Positions 56,775 to 64,000 of a DNA stretch of 64,000 nucleotides are shown here, one piece after another. The position numbers and the translations under genes were made by a program. This DNA is from Paenibacillus sp. RC67 (lineage in GTDB: Bacteria; Bacillota; Bacilli; Paenibacillales; NBRC-103111): the NCBI RefSeq assembly GCF_030020805.1, contig NZ_CP125098.1:6595501-6659500 (forward strand), given 5' to 3'. A model generated the notes under the pieces. It saw only the letters and a program-made list of their open reading frames with translations. It was not told where the DNA came from and ran no database searches. The first letter of the stretch is position 1. Every line of letters starts with the position of its first letter.

Positions 56775-56804
56775 ATGACACCGCGCGAAGGTTTGGACTA
56801 TAAT
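56775..56804 (+). promoter_or_regulatory. promoter of kinase/regulator gene
   Basis: ATGACA (56775-56780), 18-base spacer, TATAAT (56799-56804). The -35 overlaps a TATGACA half site of the palindrome described upstream, consistent with autoregulation. Confidence 0.6.
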
Positions 56805-56857
56805 ACTATAGGAAACAAATCAGAAAGCTGCTTAGGGGTTGAAGGAACTTGTTGGAT

Positions 56858-58642
56858 ATGGTTAAACAGTGGTTTTGGTATGACTGGATTATGCTTGCGC
56901 TCCGCCTTATGACGAGCGTTTCGCTCATCCTCACGACAATCAGTTTTCAGGAAGGTCTAACGCTGCCACTTTGGAGCGTTATTTTTTGGGAGATTGCCGC
57001 CTTCTCCATTCCGTGGGTTTGCTTGATGCTCAACTACAAATATTATTTGTTTACGGAAATACTCCTATATGGAGGACTATGCACATATTTAACCGCGCTG
57101 TTTCCAGAAGCATTCCCTTCATTTCTCTTATCCGCGTTTCTTATCGCGGCGAACAGCGCTCATCCATCCTATCGTTGGACAGCTCCGGCAACCGTCTTTA
57201 TAATACCTGGTATTTTCTATGCCCTTGAGCCAAGCAATAGCTATTGGGTCATGGTCACCTACCACGGACTTGCTTATGTGATGGGATTCACATTTCATTT
57301 ATTGATCGTCAATCATAGGCAAAATGAAACGATCCGCAAGCAAAATGCGGTGCTTGAGCAATATATGTCCCAAATCGAGCGCATTACACTGGCAGAAGAA
57401 CGAAACAGGCTGTCTAGGGAACTCCACGATACGGTCGGTCATGCTTATACTTCCATTATCATGGGAATGGAAACACTGCGCTCCGAGCTTGCTACCGAAA
57501 CCGGTAAACAGAGGCTGGATTCCTTGCTTGAGCTGGGCCGCAAAAGCATTGAGGATGTGAGAGACTACTTGCATCAAATGGAATCTCCGCAGCAGTCGCT
57601 TTCCTTAGTCGGGTCTCTGCAAAAGCTTGTGGAGGAATTTCGGGAACATGCCCGGGTCGATGTAAGCCTTCGGGTGTTCGGTGAGGAACACCAGCTGTCC
57701 CGTCAAGCGAAGATGGCGTTCATCCGCTGCTTGCAGGAGTCACTTACGAATGCGGTTCGTCACGGTCAGGCAACAGAAATTACCGTTTCTCTGCAATTCG
57801 AGCAGCCATATACGAGGCTGGAAGTACAGGATAACGGAAGAGGGATGGAAGAGTGGCGGGAGGGCTTCGGCATGAACGCGATGAAGGAACGAGCGATGAA
57901 TTTGCAAGGACAAATCTCCGTCTATACGAAGCCAGGAGATGGGACGCTTGTCGTTTGCACTTTGCCGCGACAAACGGAGATGGCAGATGAGCTTATTCGT
58001 CTGTTGATCGTCGACGACCAGCCGTTGATTCGGGAAAGTCTGCGGACGCTGCTCGACAAGTACCAGGATTTGAATGTAGCCGATTTGGCCGAGAATGGTG
58101 AACAAGCCGTCGATCTGTGCGGACGCCATCAGCCCCACGTAGTGCTTATGGATTTGGATATGCCGCGCATGGGCGGAGCCGAGGCAACCAAAAGGATCAA
58201 GCAGCAATGGCCGCATATCCGCATATTGATTCTAACAACGTTTCAAGACACGGAGCAAGCGTTAGACTTGCTTCGTAATGGTGCAGACGGCTTCCTGCTT
58301 AAATCGGCCGAACCGCTCGAGCTGGCCGAAACGATTCGGCTTATTCACCGTGGAGGCACGTTAATCGGTCAGGGGATGTCCCATAAAATATTCGAGAAGC
58401 TCGATGAGAGCATTGAATCGCCGCAATCCAAAGCCGCAGCCAACTATGACCTAACGGACAGGGAAATAGAAATATTACAGCTTGTTGCCAAGGGGTTCCG
58501 ATACAAGACGATAGCGTCCAAGCTGTATTTATCAGACGGCACGGTCAGAAACTACGCCTCCTCTGCCTATATCAAGCTAGGAGTACGCAACAAGGAAGAA
58601 GCCGTCCAGAAAGCACTGGAATTCGGGATCATCGTTAGCTAA
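56858..58642 (+). CDS. NarL-type histidine kinase fused to its response regulator
   Basis: About 594 residues. Five or six membrane helices (to about 155), HisKA_3 dimerisation with RELHDTVGHAY, HATPase with NAVRHG and DNGRGM, then directly a receiver domain (LLIVDDQP, VLMDLDMP acceptor) and a LuxR-type HTH (LTDREIEILQLVAKGFRYKTIA). These are normally two genes. At AAA 57972-57974, one more A would end the kinase as LPRQNGDGR at a TGA (57988-57990) and let the regulator start at ATG 57980. So the fusion may be real or a one-base artefact. Start ATG 56858 after AAGGAA; TTG 56852 possible. Confidence 0.85.
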   Translation: MVKQWFWYDWIMLALRLMTSVSLILTTISFQEGLTLPLWSVIFWEIAAFSIPWVCLMLNYKYYLFTEILLYGGLCTYLTALFPEAFPSFLLSAFLIAANSAHPSYRWTAPATVFIIPGIFYALEPSNSYWVMVTYHGLAYVMGFTFHLLIVNHRQNETIRKQNAVLEQYMSQIERITLAEERNRLSRELHDTVGHAYTSIIMGMETLRSELATETGKQRLDSLLELGRKSIEDVRDYLHQMESPQQSLSLVGSLQKLVEEFREHARVDVSLRVFGEEHQLSRQAKMAFIRCLQESLTNAVRHGQATEITVSLQFEQPYTRLEVQDNGRGMEEWREGFGMNAMKERAMNLQGQISVYTKPGDGTLVVCTLPRQTEMADELIRLLIVDDQPLIRESLRTLLDKYQDLNVADLAENGEQAVDLCGRHQPHVVLMDLDMPRMGGAEATKRIKQQWPHIRILILTTFQDTEQALDLLRNGADGFLLKSAEPLELAETIRLIHRGGTLIGQGMSHKIFEKLDESIESPQSKAAANYDLTDREIEILQLVAKGFRYKTIASKLYLSDGTVRNYASSAYIKLGVRNKEEAVQKALEFGIIVS

Positions 58643-58730
58643 ATACGAAACTACAGTTTATGGAATTAAAATTCACGGCCGCTTCGCTATGAGAGCCGGC
58701 GGCTGTATTTTAACACTCGTAACTGCAAAC

Positions 58731-59126
58731 TCATCTCTTCCATTTACGCCTCAACCAATAGGCATCCAAACCATACGCAATCGCAATACCAAAGACATAC
58801 CTGACTAAATCAACTGTCAAAAATCCCTTCCCAAGCACTAATCCACCTATTACAGTATTCCTCAGTCCCACGATCCACTCCGCTTGATACAGCTGACTGA
58901 ATTCAATAGCGAAGCTAAATGCGACACTACAGCCTACCGCCCAAGATAATTTTCTATGAATGCACCAAAATCGAAAACCAAAATAGACCATACTTGCCCA
59001 CAGCATGTCCCCGGCATTGTTGGAGATGAACTCAGGCAGATCTGATAGCTTCCTTGAGCTTAAACCTAAAATAATAGTAACCATTACAGCTATGAAATAT
59101 TTTATACGAGAACGCAAGGCCATCAT
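58731..59126 (-). CDS. DUF2809 membrane protein
   Basis: 131 residues, four membrane helices, with the family text GDMLWASMVYFGFRF and FSFAIEFSQLYQA. Function unknown in all members. Ribosome site before 59126 is weak; start may be the second ATG. Confidence 0.8.
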   Translation of the reverse strand: MMALRSRIKYFIAVMVTIILGLSSRKLSDLPEFISNNAGDMLWASMVYFGFRFWCIHRKLSWAVGCSVAFSFAIEFSQLYQAEWIVGLRNTVIGGLVLGKGFLTVDLVRYVFGIAIAYGLDAYWLRRKWKR

Positions 59127-59245
59127 CCTAGCTCTTTGTATTAAATATGGGTCTACATCCAGTCCCTATCTTATTTTCTAAAATAGATTGTCTCAAAAAT
59201 AGTCCCCTTCAACAATAATAAGAGAATGATATGTTGCTAACGCTA

Positions 59246-59521
59246 TTATTCTATGAACAAAAATTCATACAAATAATAACTGCAGAAAGCATTCAATACA
59301 ATGAGTAGAGGAATGCCTATCACGAAACTCATATGTTTGGTCTTGTGTCTATACACCCTCATAGCGATCCATGATCCGAGTGCACCCCCAATTGCCGCAA
59401 GAGTGAATAGACGCTTCTCAGGAACCCGACGCCCTCTTCGTTTGGCTTGGGATTTATCGTGTCCCATCATCAAAAAACCAACCATATTTACGACAACCCA
59501 ATAAGCAATAAAGATAAGCAT
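59246..59521 (-). CDS. DUF1294 membrane protein
   Basis: 91 residues with two or three helices. Hallmarks are GHDKSQAKRRGRRVPEKRL and GGALGSWIAMRVYRHKT. Function unknown. AAAGG precedes the ATG. Confidence 0.87.
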   Translation of the reverse strand: MLIFIAYWVVVNMVGFLMMGHDKSQAKRRGRRVPEKRLFTLAAIGGALGSWIAMRVYRHKTKHMSFVIGIPLLIVLNAFCSYYLYEFLFIE

Positions 59522-59625
59522 TTCATGATCTACCTTTCAAAGTTTATTCCAGATAAATTAAACTATATGCATTATCACCATCTCATATATCCAACATATA
59601 ATCAATAAAGCTAGCTTCCAGTCAA

Positions 59626-59663
59626 CAAAAACGGCTCTCTCGCAATTGATGCGAAGAGAGCCT
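59626..59663 (-). terminator. terminator of beta-helix protein gene
   Basis: GGCTCTCTTCGCA pairs with TGCGAGAGAGCC (one mismatch), then TTTTTG on the minus strand. Confidence 0.85.
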
Positions 59664-59723
59664 TATTCTTAATACTTTGATTCACCGTCGCTTCACCGGT
59701 CCATATTACATCTACAGTACAAC

Positions 59724-61289
59724 CTAATTAGTATATCCGATATTCGTCAACGCCTGGGGTCCTAAACGTTCCTTGAGTTGGGTCAAGTATAGACTGGACG
59801 GCGTCACCTTAGTCCCGAAGGAATCGTAGACTCCTATAGGGTCGTTCGACGAAGATTTACTGCCTACGCATCCGATGCACCAATTCATCGTTCCAGGTGC
59901 CTGTGATACTAACAGCTTAGGTGCAGTCACATTCCAAGCTACGGACCATCCCATCGGCCAACCATGGCCGGAACCGGAAGTCCCTCTATTTTGGAAGGCT
60001 ATGCCCAAGGCATCATTTCCCGGATTCATAAAGCTGCTGCTATCAACTAAGATCCCTGTAGTCCAGCGCTGATGCGGAGCGACTCCATTTTTCTCTGTAG
60101 AAGAAAAGTTCAACAAAACAATTGGACCCGTTCCTTGACTCTGAGTGACGAAAGACCAAGACCCTTTGCCTCCCGCTTGCAGATCATTGGTTTGAGATTT
60201 ATTAAATAGGATTTGTGTGCCTATGCAGGTGAAATCCGCCGGGGCTGCTGCATCTGTAGAGGAAACAGTGTGATTGATAATAACGTTGTCTACCGTTAGC
60301 CGTTTGGATGTCTTGTCTATCGTAAAGTTGTTCACACCGTCTTGGATCACAAGATTACGCACCCAAGAATCGATAATGGCATTCATATAAACGGCTCTGT
60401 ATGCTTCGACTCCAGGCGGAGCTTGAATTTTCATTTGTTCTAATCCTACCTGAGATATTCTTCCGGAAAACACATATTTGGAAACAGTTCCCACCACACT
60501 GCCAAGGTAATTGGAATCGAAGGAATCCGTTAAAGGAGCATCCAACGTAATTTTGTTACCATCAATAGATTTGATGATGCGATCCGTATTGAATTTACTC
60601 CCTTCGGCTAGCCAGGTTTGCGGCTTTCCATCACGTACAAGCGTATCCATTCCCATATAGTGAATCCACTCTTTTGTAGCTTTTCGAGTAACAAGAACAG
60701 TATCACCTACCTGGAACCCGGAAGCGTCACTAACGTTAAATGAATCTGTTCCCGATGGCACGAAAGAATCGGTCATGTTCACGCTACCCCTTAACGCGTA
60801 GGAGCCTGAACCAGAGAGGCTAAAGAGCAGGAATGGAGCTCCATTCATTAATATGACCGTTCCATTATTGCCAGAGCCGCTTCCTCGAACGACAATGCCA
60901 CTTGCGTTAATGTTGATTTGCTTACTGCAGTTAAAGGTGCCTTGCCCTAGCAAGAGTGCCCCTCTGAATCCGTTAACAAGCGGCATAGCGGCGATCAAAT
61001 CAATTTCATGCTGTATAGCGTCTGTATCATCCCCGCCGGATGGGGTCAGGGTTCTAATGGCAGGAACCTCGGGTATCGCCACGCCTCCTCCGCCATAACC
61101 TGCTGAAGAAAAGTCCATAATCCTATTGCCTAACGAATCTGTTTGGTACACTAACTTTCCGTCGTTTCCAACACTGACCCAGCTTGAGGACGCTGCCGAG
61201 GCTATGGGAAGCTTGACGGGCTGGGCCAGTACGAAGGTGCTCACAGTGGCTAACATCAATAATATTTTTAGTCTTTTCTTAGAAAACAT
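59724..61289 (-). CDS. secreted pectate-lyase-like beta-helix protein
   Basis: About 521 residues. Signal peptide ends near IASAAS. From about residue 70 on: TLTPSGGDDTDAIQHEIDLIA is the Pectate_lyase_3-type start, followed by repeated beta-helix rungs (GIVVRGSGSGNNGTVILMNG). Likely an extracellular polysaccharide-active or binding protein; catalytic residues cannot be assigned. Start ATG 61289 after AAAGGAGG. Confidence 0.82.
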   Translation of the reverse strand: MFSKKRLKILLMLATVSTFVLAQPVKLPIASAASSSWVSVGNDGKLVYQTDSLGNRIMDFSSAGYGGGGVAIPEVPAIRTLTPSGGDDTDAIQHEIDLIAAMPLVNGFRGALLLGQGTFNCSKQININASGIVVRGSGSGNNGTVILMNGAPFLLFSLSGSGSYALRGSVNMTDSFVPSGTDSFNVSDASGFQVGDTVLVTRKATKEWIHYMGMDTLVRDGKPQTWLAEGSKFNTDRIIKSIDGNKITLDAPLTDSFDSNYLGSVVGTVSKYVFSGRISQVGLEQMKIQAPPGVEAYRAVYMNAIIDSWVRNLVIQDGVNNFTIDKTSKRLTVDNVIINHTVSSTDAAAPADFTCIGTQILFNKSQTNDLQAGGKGSWSFVTQSQGTGPIVLLNFSSTEKNGVAPHQRWTTGILVDSSSFMNPGNDALGIAFQNRGTSGSGHGWPMGWSVAWNVTAPKLLVSQAPGTMNWCIGCVGSKSSSNDPIGVYDSFGTKVTPSSLYLTQLKERLGPQALTNIGYTN

Positions 61290-61533
61290 TAGATTCCTCC
61301 TTTTAAATCTGCTTTTGATCCATTCATGAAAGCTGCTATCATCACTAATTGCCGCGCTTTCAATTACCATGTTTTCAAGCATCAGCCTCCTCCATTTTCT
61401 TTATAACTTCTAAAGTAAAACAAGAACTCAATCCATTTTATAGCATGGATGTATGAAGGACTATAGCGAAAATACATCATATTTTTACCATTATTCATCT
61501 TTTATTCCATTTATTGTGTTGTTGCACTTATAA

Positions 61534-61564
61534 GAAAAGCCCTTGAGATAATTCCTCAAAGGCT
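61534..61564 (-). terminator. terminator of DUF4097 gene
   Basis: AGCCTTTGAG / CTCAAGGGCT stem with 7-base loop, then TTTC on the minus strand. Confidence 0.75.
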
Positions 61565-61586
61565 CCATTTCGTAACATTTACCGAC

Positions 61587-62501
61587 TCAATCCTGGCCTA
61601 ACAAAAAATTCCCTGACCCAGTACGAACATTCAAATTAGTCTCCCCTGACCCGAAAACGCCCTTCAGTTTGTGGTCATCTTTGCCGCGTTCCTTATTTGT
61701 CATACCATCCCAGTCGATTTCCCCGCTGCCTGACCCCCCATTAAATTGAACCATCAACGACTTAGGTTCCTTCTCCAGATAGACATTAACATCACCGCTC
61801 GAAGCTTGAAGATCCATATTTTGAACCAGATCCTTCACTTTAACTTGAATATTGCCTGATTTTGTTTCTCCTTTGATCGATGACTGCCCGTTAGACAGAT
61901 TCACATTCCCACTCCCCGTTTGAAACATCAGATGCTCGGATATGAAATCCTTTGTCACAATATTTCCCGAATTCGCCTGTAATGTAATTTGCTTCGATTC
62001 AATTTCATTCACATTTACATCGCCACTGATTGCGGTAATTTCTACTGTCTTCCCTTTCAGTTCTTCCAAATCAACATTCCCGCTGCCGGTATGGACCTTC
62101 ACCGTTTCCCATAAATTCTTCGGCAGTTCTACGGTTAGTTTCAGTTCCGAGAAGTTAATACCAAGCTGGAACCCATCCGGATTCTCGACTTTTAGTTTCA
62201 ATGTGTCCGATTGAGGCTCTACTATTATTTGAACATGATCTGCAGTTTCCTTTTTGACATTTCCATCTAAACGAACTTCAATGTTCTCAGAATTTCCGCT
62301 TATGACGTTCACATCTGCGCTTCCCGTCTCAACAAGAAGGTTGCGAATATCAGCTGCCTTTACAGATCTCTCTATATGTACAGGCTTCGTATTCCACAAA
62401 AAAATATTTTTGGCAAATCCTCGCTCGTTCACAAATAATGCCAAAAGAATGACTACCCCTGCCACGATAAACAGTTTGCCTTTCGCTGTTCCTTGTTTCA
62501 T
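61587..62501 (-). CDS. DUF4097 family beta-helix membrane-anchored protein
   Basis: 304 residues. N-terminal helix (LFIVAGVVILLALFV), then repeats of the type TGSGNVDLEELKG, SGDVNV, SGNIVTKDF every 18-25 residues, typical of the DUF4097/adhesin beta-solenoid. Often found beside DUF1700 and PadR genes; these are not here. GGAGAG lies before ATG 62501. Confidence 0.85.
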   Translation of the reverse strand: MKQGTAKGKLFIVAGVVILLALFVNERGFAKNIFLWNTKPVHIERSVKAADIRNLLVETGSADVNVISGNSENIEVRLDGNVKKETADHVQIIVEPQSDTLKLKVENPDGFQLGINFSELKLTVELPKNLWETVKVHTGSGNVDLEELKGKTVEITAISGDVNVNEIESKQITLQANSGNIVTKDFISEHLMFQTGSGNVNLSNGQSSIKGETKSGNIQVKVKDLVQNMDLQASSGDVNVYLEKEPKSLMVQFNGGSGSGEIDWDGMTNKERGKDDHKLKGVFGSGETNLNVRTGSGNFLLGQD

Positions 62502-62799
62502 TGTATATCTCTCCAATCGATCCTGAGTGATTTCTCTTACTCATTTTATTTGCATACTTAATTTACCATGAACGCTAGTATGCCACACTGGACCGACGAA
62601 TTGATTCATCCCCCGCCTTAGGTCTAGATAAAAGGAACTTTGAGACAATAATTAGTGGAACAACCGCTTACGTAGAGATTGTAACTTTCGATAAATGGCT
62701 TCCTCTGTCATTCATTGTAGTTTCAAGGGCGCCAGTTTCATCACTTCAGTCGGCTAACGCTAAACCAGTTTTCACGAGTTGTTTCTTGTAAGGATATTA

Positions 62800-63351
62800 T
62801 TATCCCCATTCCTTCTTTAATAAAGAAAAACAGCGCTGATCAACAAATTGCCCATGAAAAGAAGCATACCCTCGCAATACCCCATCCTCATGAAAACCGA
62901 ATTTCTCCAATAGCTTTATAGATGGAACAGCGTCTAAGTTGGTAAATGCCTCGATTCGATATAAACCCATATCCTCGAACCCAAACGTAATGACTCGTCT
63001 CAATACTTCGGACATGTAACCTTGGCGCCAATGCATCTTCCGAAGATCGTACGCAATTTCTCCACGTGATCCGCGATGAATCTCCCATCCGTTGTATCCG
63101 CAAGTCCCAATCAAGGTGTTCGTATCTTTTTTAACTATTCCCCAACGAATGGCTATATTTTTATTAAACATGCTGTTCATGAAATGAATGAGTTCTTGAG
63201 CTTGTTCGATTCTATTGAAGGCCTCTTCTCCCATATCCTTGGTAACTTCACCATCCGAAAATAGTTCGTACACGGACTGTTCGTCTTCTTGTGTCATTTG
63301 ACGCAAAATAAATCTTTCTGTTTCTAGTATCGGAAATGATTCGAATTTCAT
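62800..63351 (-). CDS. RimJ/RimL-type GNAT acetyltransferase
   Basis: 183 residues. Starts with ETERFILRQMTQEDEQSVYELF and has the RimJ/L acetyl-CoA region MHWRQGYMSEVLRRVI and NLDAVPSIKLLEKFGF. Substrate could be a protein N-terminus or small molecule. AGGAGGAG precedes the ATG. Confidence 0.87.
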   Translation of the reverse strand: MKFESFPILETERFILRQMTQEDEQSVYELFSDGEVTKDMGEEAFNRIEQAQELIHFMNSMFNKNIAIRWGIVKKDTNTLIGTCGYNGWEIHRGSRGEIAYDLRKMHWRQGYMSEVLRRVITFGFEDMGLYRIEAFTNLDAVPSIKLLEKFGFHEDGVLRGYASFHGQFVDQRCFSLLKKEWG

Positions 63352-63390
63352 CTATTACCACTCCTCCTGCATACAATTGTGACCTTCTAT

Positions 63391-63422
63391 TAAAAAGGCC
63401 ACCGAACCTTCGGCAGCCTCCT
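63391..63422 (-). terminator. terminator of methyltransferase gene
   Basis: AGGCTGCCGAA / TTCGGTGGCCT imperfect stem then TTTTTA on the minus strand. Confidence 0.8.
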
Positions 63423-63436
63423 TTCATACCAAGTCC

Positions 63437-64000
63437 TCAAGACTTTTTTACAGCTTCGTAAACGTAGGATTTACTCTTATTCGTCGGTTGCTTGCCGTAA
63501 TCGAAATCAGCGGATATAACAACATCAGTAAAGCCGACACTTTCCAAAACGAGCCTGAACTCCTCAATACCATACCAGCGCAGAGCAAATCGCTGCAGTT
63601 CAGTCTGAAGCAGCTTCCCTTCACGCCATTTCTCGTATTTGAAATAAGAAATCGTGTATTGCTCGAACATATTCACTTCGACACGTTTGCTTTCCATTGT
63701 TATGGTATCGCCATTAGGAAAATGATACGTGGATGTTCCAACTTTCCCTTTTTCAAATTCAAGACTTTTCGGTAAAAAGATATCCAGCAAGAGACGTCCA
63801 CCAGGCTCCAACTGGTCATATAGCCGCTTTAATGCTGCAATAGACTCATCGCGCTGCTCAATCAATAAAAACGAGCCACCGGGAATGATAATAGCCTCAT
63901 ATTTATCGGGCAAGGATAACTCTTGCAGCTTGGCTTCAAACAAATTGACTAGCAAGCCGCGTTCATCGCAGCGTTGTCGGCAGGAAGCCAACATTTCGGG
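63437..64000 (-). CDS. class I SAM-dependent methyltransferase, cut by window edge
   Basis: At least 187 residues of the C-terminal part. Visible are PEMLASCRQRC (after motif I, which lies outside), YEAIIIPGGSFLLI, and LEPGGRLLLDIFLP. The reading frame is open to the edge, so the SAM-binding glycine motif is beyond the window. Substrate unknown. Confidence 0.82.
   Translation of the reverse strand, partial: PEMLASCRQRCDERGLLVNLFEAKLQELSLPDKYEAIIIPGGSFLLIEQRDESIAALKRLYDQLEPGGRLLLDIFLPKSLEFEKGKVGTSTYHFPNGDTITMESKRVEVNMFEQYTISYFKYEKWREGKLLQTELQRFALRWYGIEEFRLVLESVGFTDVVISADFDYGKQPTNKSKSYVYEAVKKS

Noticed and set aside
1..64000. CRISPR arrays, tRNA, rRNA, intact insertion sequences, prophage
   Set aside because: No regular repeats with spacers, no tRNA-like cloverleaf with conserved loops, no rRNA sequence and no complete transposase or phage structural genes were seen by eye.

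Overview
The window looks like chromosomal DNA of a Paenibacillus-type firmicute (Paenibacillaceae). The evidence is strong GGAGG-type ribosome binding sites, frequent GTG/TTG starts, proteins ending in SLH (S-layer homology) domains, large lipoprotein solute-binding proteins without linked permeases, a 7TM hybrid sensor kinase, a BtrH-like domain, and many small paralogues of GNAT, Nudix, MFS and aminoglycoside-phosphotransferase families. I saw no rRNA, tRNA, CRISPR array, prophage or intact insertion sequence. This assignment rests on family content and is not proven by any marker gene.

Layout. 1-7.8 kb: LysE exporter, three-module hybrid kinase, methyltransferase/XRE pair, and a YtrA-type GntR-ATPase-permease operon with a good promoter and operator. 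7.9-13.3 kb: phosphotransferase, LLM oxidoreductase, truncated YdjC-like gene, decayed 4-OT tautomerase, and an ArsR regulator divergent from a DHA2 MFS pump. 13.5-23.5 kb: GNAT, MATE pump, phosphatase-Nudix pair, solute-binding lipoprotein with an upstream cre-like site, second Nudix, small secreted protein, two hydrolases with frameshifts, and small membrane proteins. 23.7-27.8 kb: four-gene, metal-flavoured membrane operon (HupE-like, YcgR-like, YcgQ-like with His-rich loop, cupredoxin-like). 27.9-38.4 kb: a roughly 2690-residue S-layer-anchored PHP-domain protein and an SLH-bearing serine-hydrolase lipoprotein. 38.6-41.9 kb: winged-helix/helical-repeat regulator, MFS pump and MepB-like protein.

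42.1-49.7 kb is the most unusual part. An operon encodes an RpiR regulator, an exported lipoprotein hydrolase, an exported solute-binding lipoprotein, and a cytosolic paralogue of the hydrolase. Beside it, after a terminator, a second operon encodes an ECF-type sigma factor fused to a BtrH-like domain. It overlaps by 4 bp a solute-binding-like protein that has no signal peptide, and a membrane-anchored protein follows. Hydrolase and binding protein therefore each exist in an outside and an inside version. No ABC permease or ATPase is present. I infer a sensing/processing system for an unknown compound; function is not shown.

49.8-64 kb: GNAT, an eroding redox locus (SDR stub, CMD protein, frameshifted aldo/keto reductase, stub of another) under a divergent AraC regulator, stalk-domain protein, AT-rich phosphotransferase, small lipoprotein, Sensor-domain protein plus a kinase/response-regulator fusion, DUF2809 and DUF1294 membrane proteins, secreted beta-helix protein, DUF4097 protein, GNAT, and a methyltransferase cut by the window edge.

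Quality caveat. At least five genes are broken by exactly one base, each at a short homopolymer. The kinase/regulator fusion could have the same cause. This pattern suggests sequencing error as much as real gene decay, so these genes may be intact in the organism.
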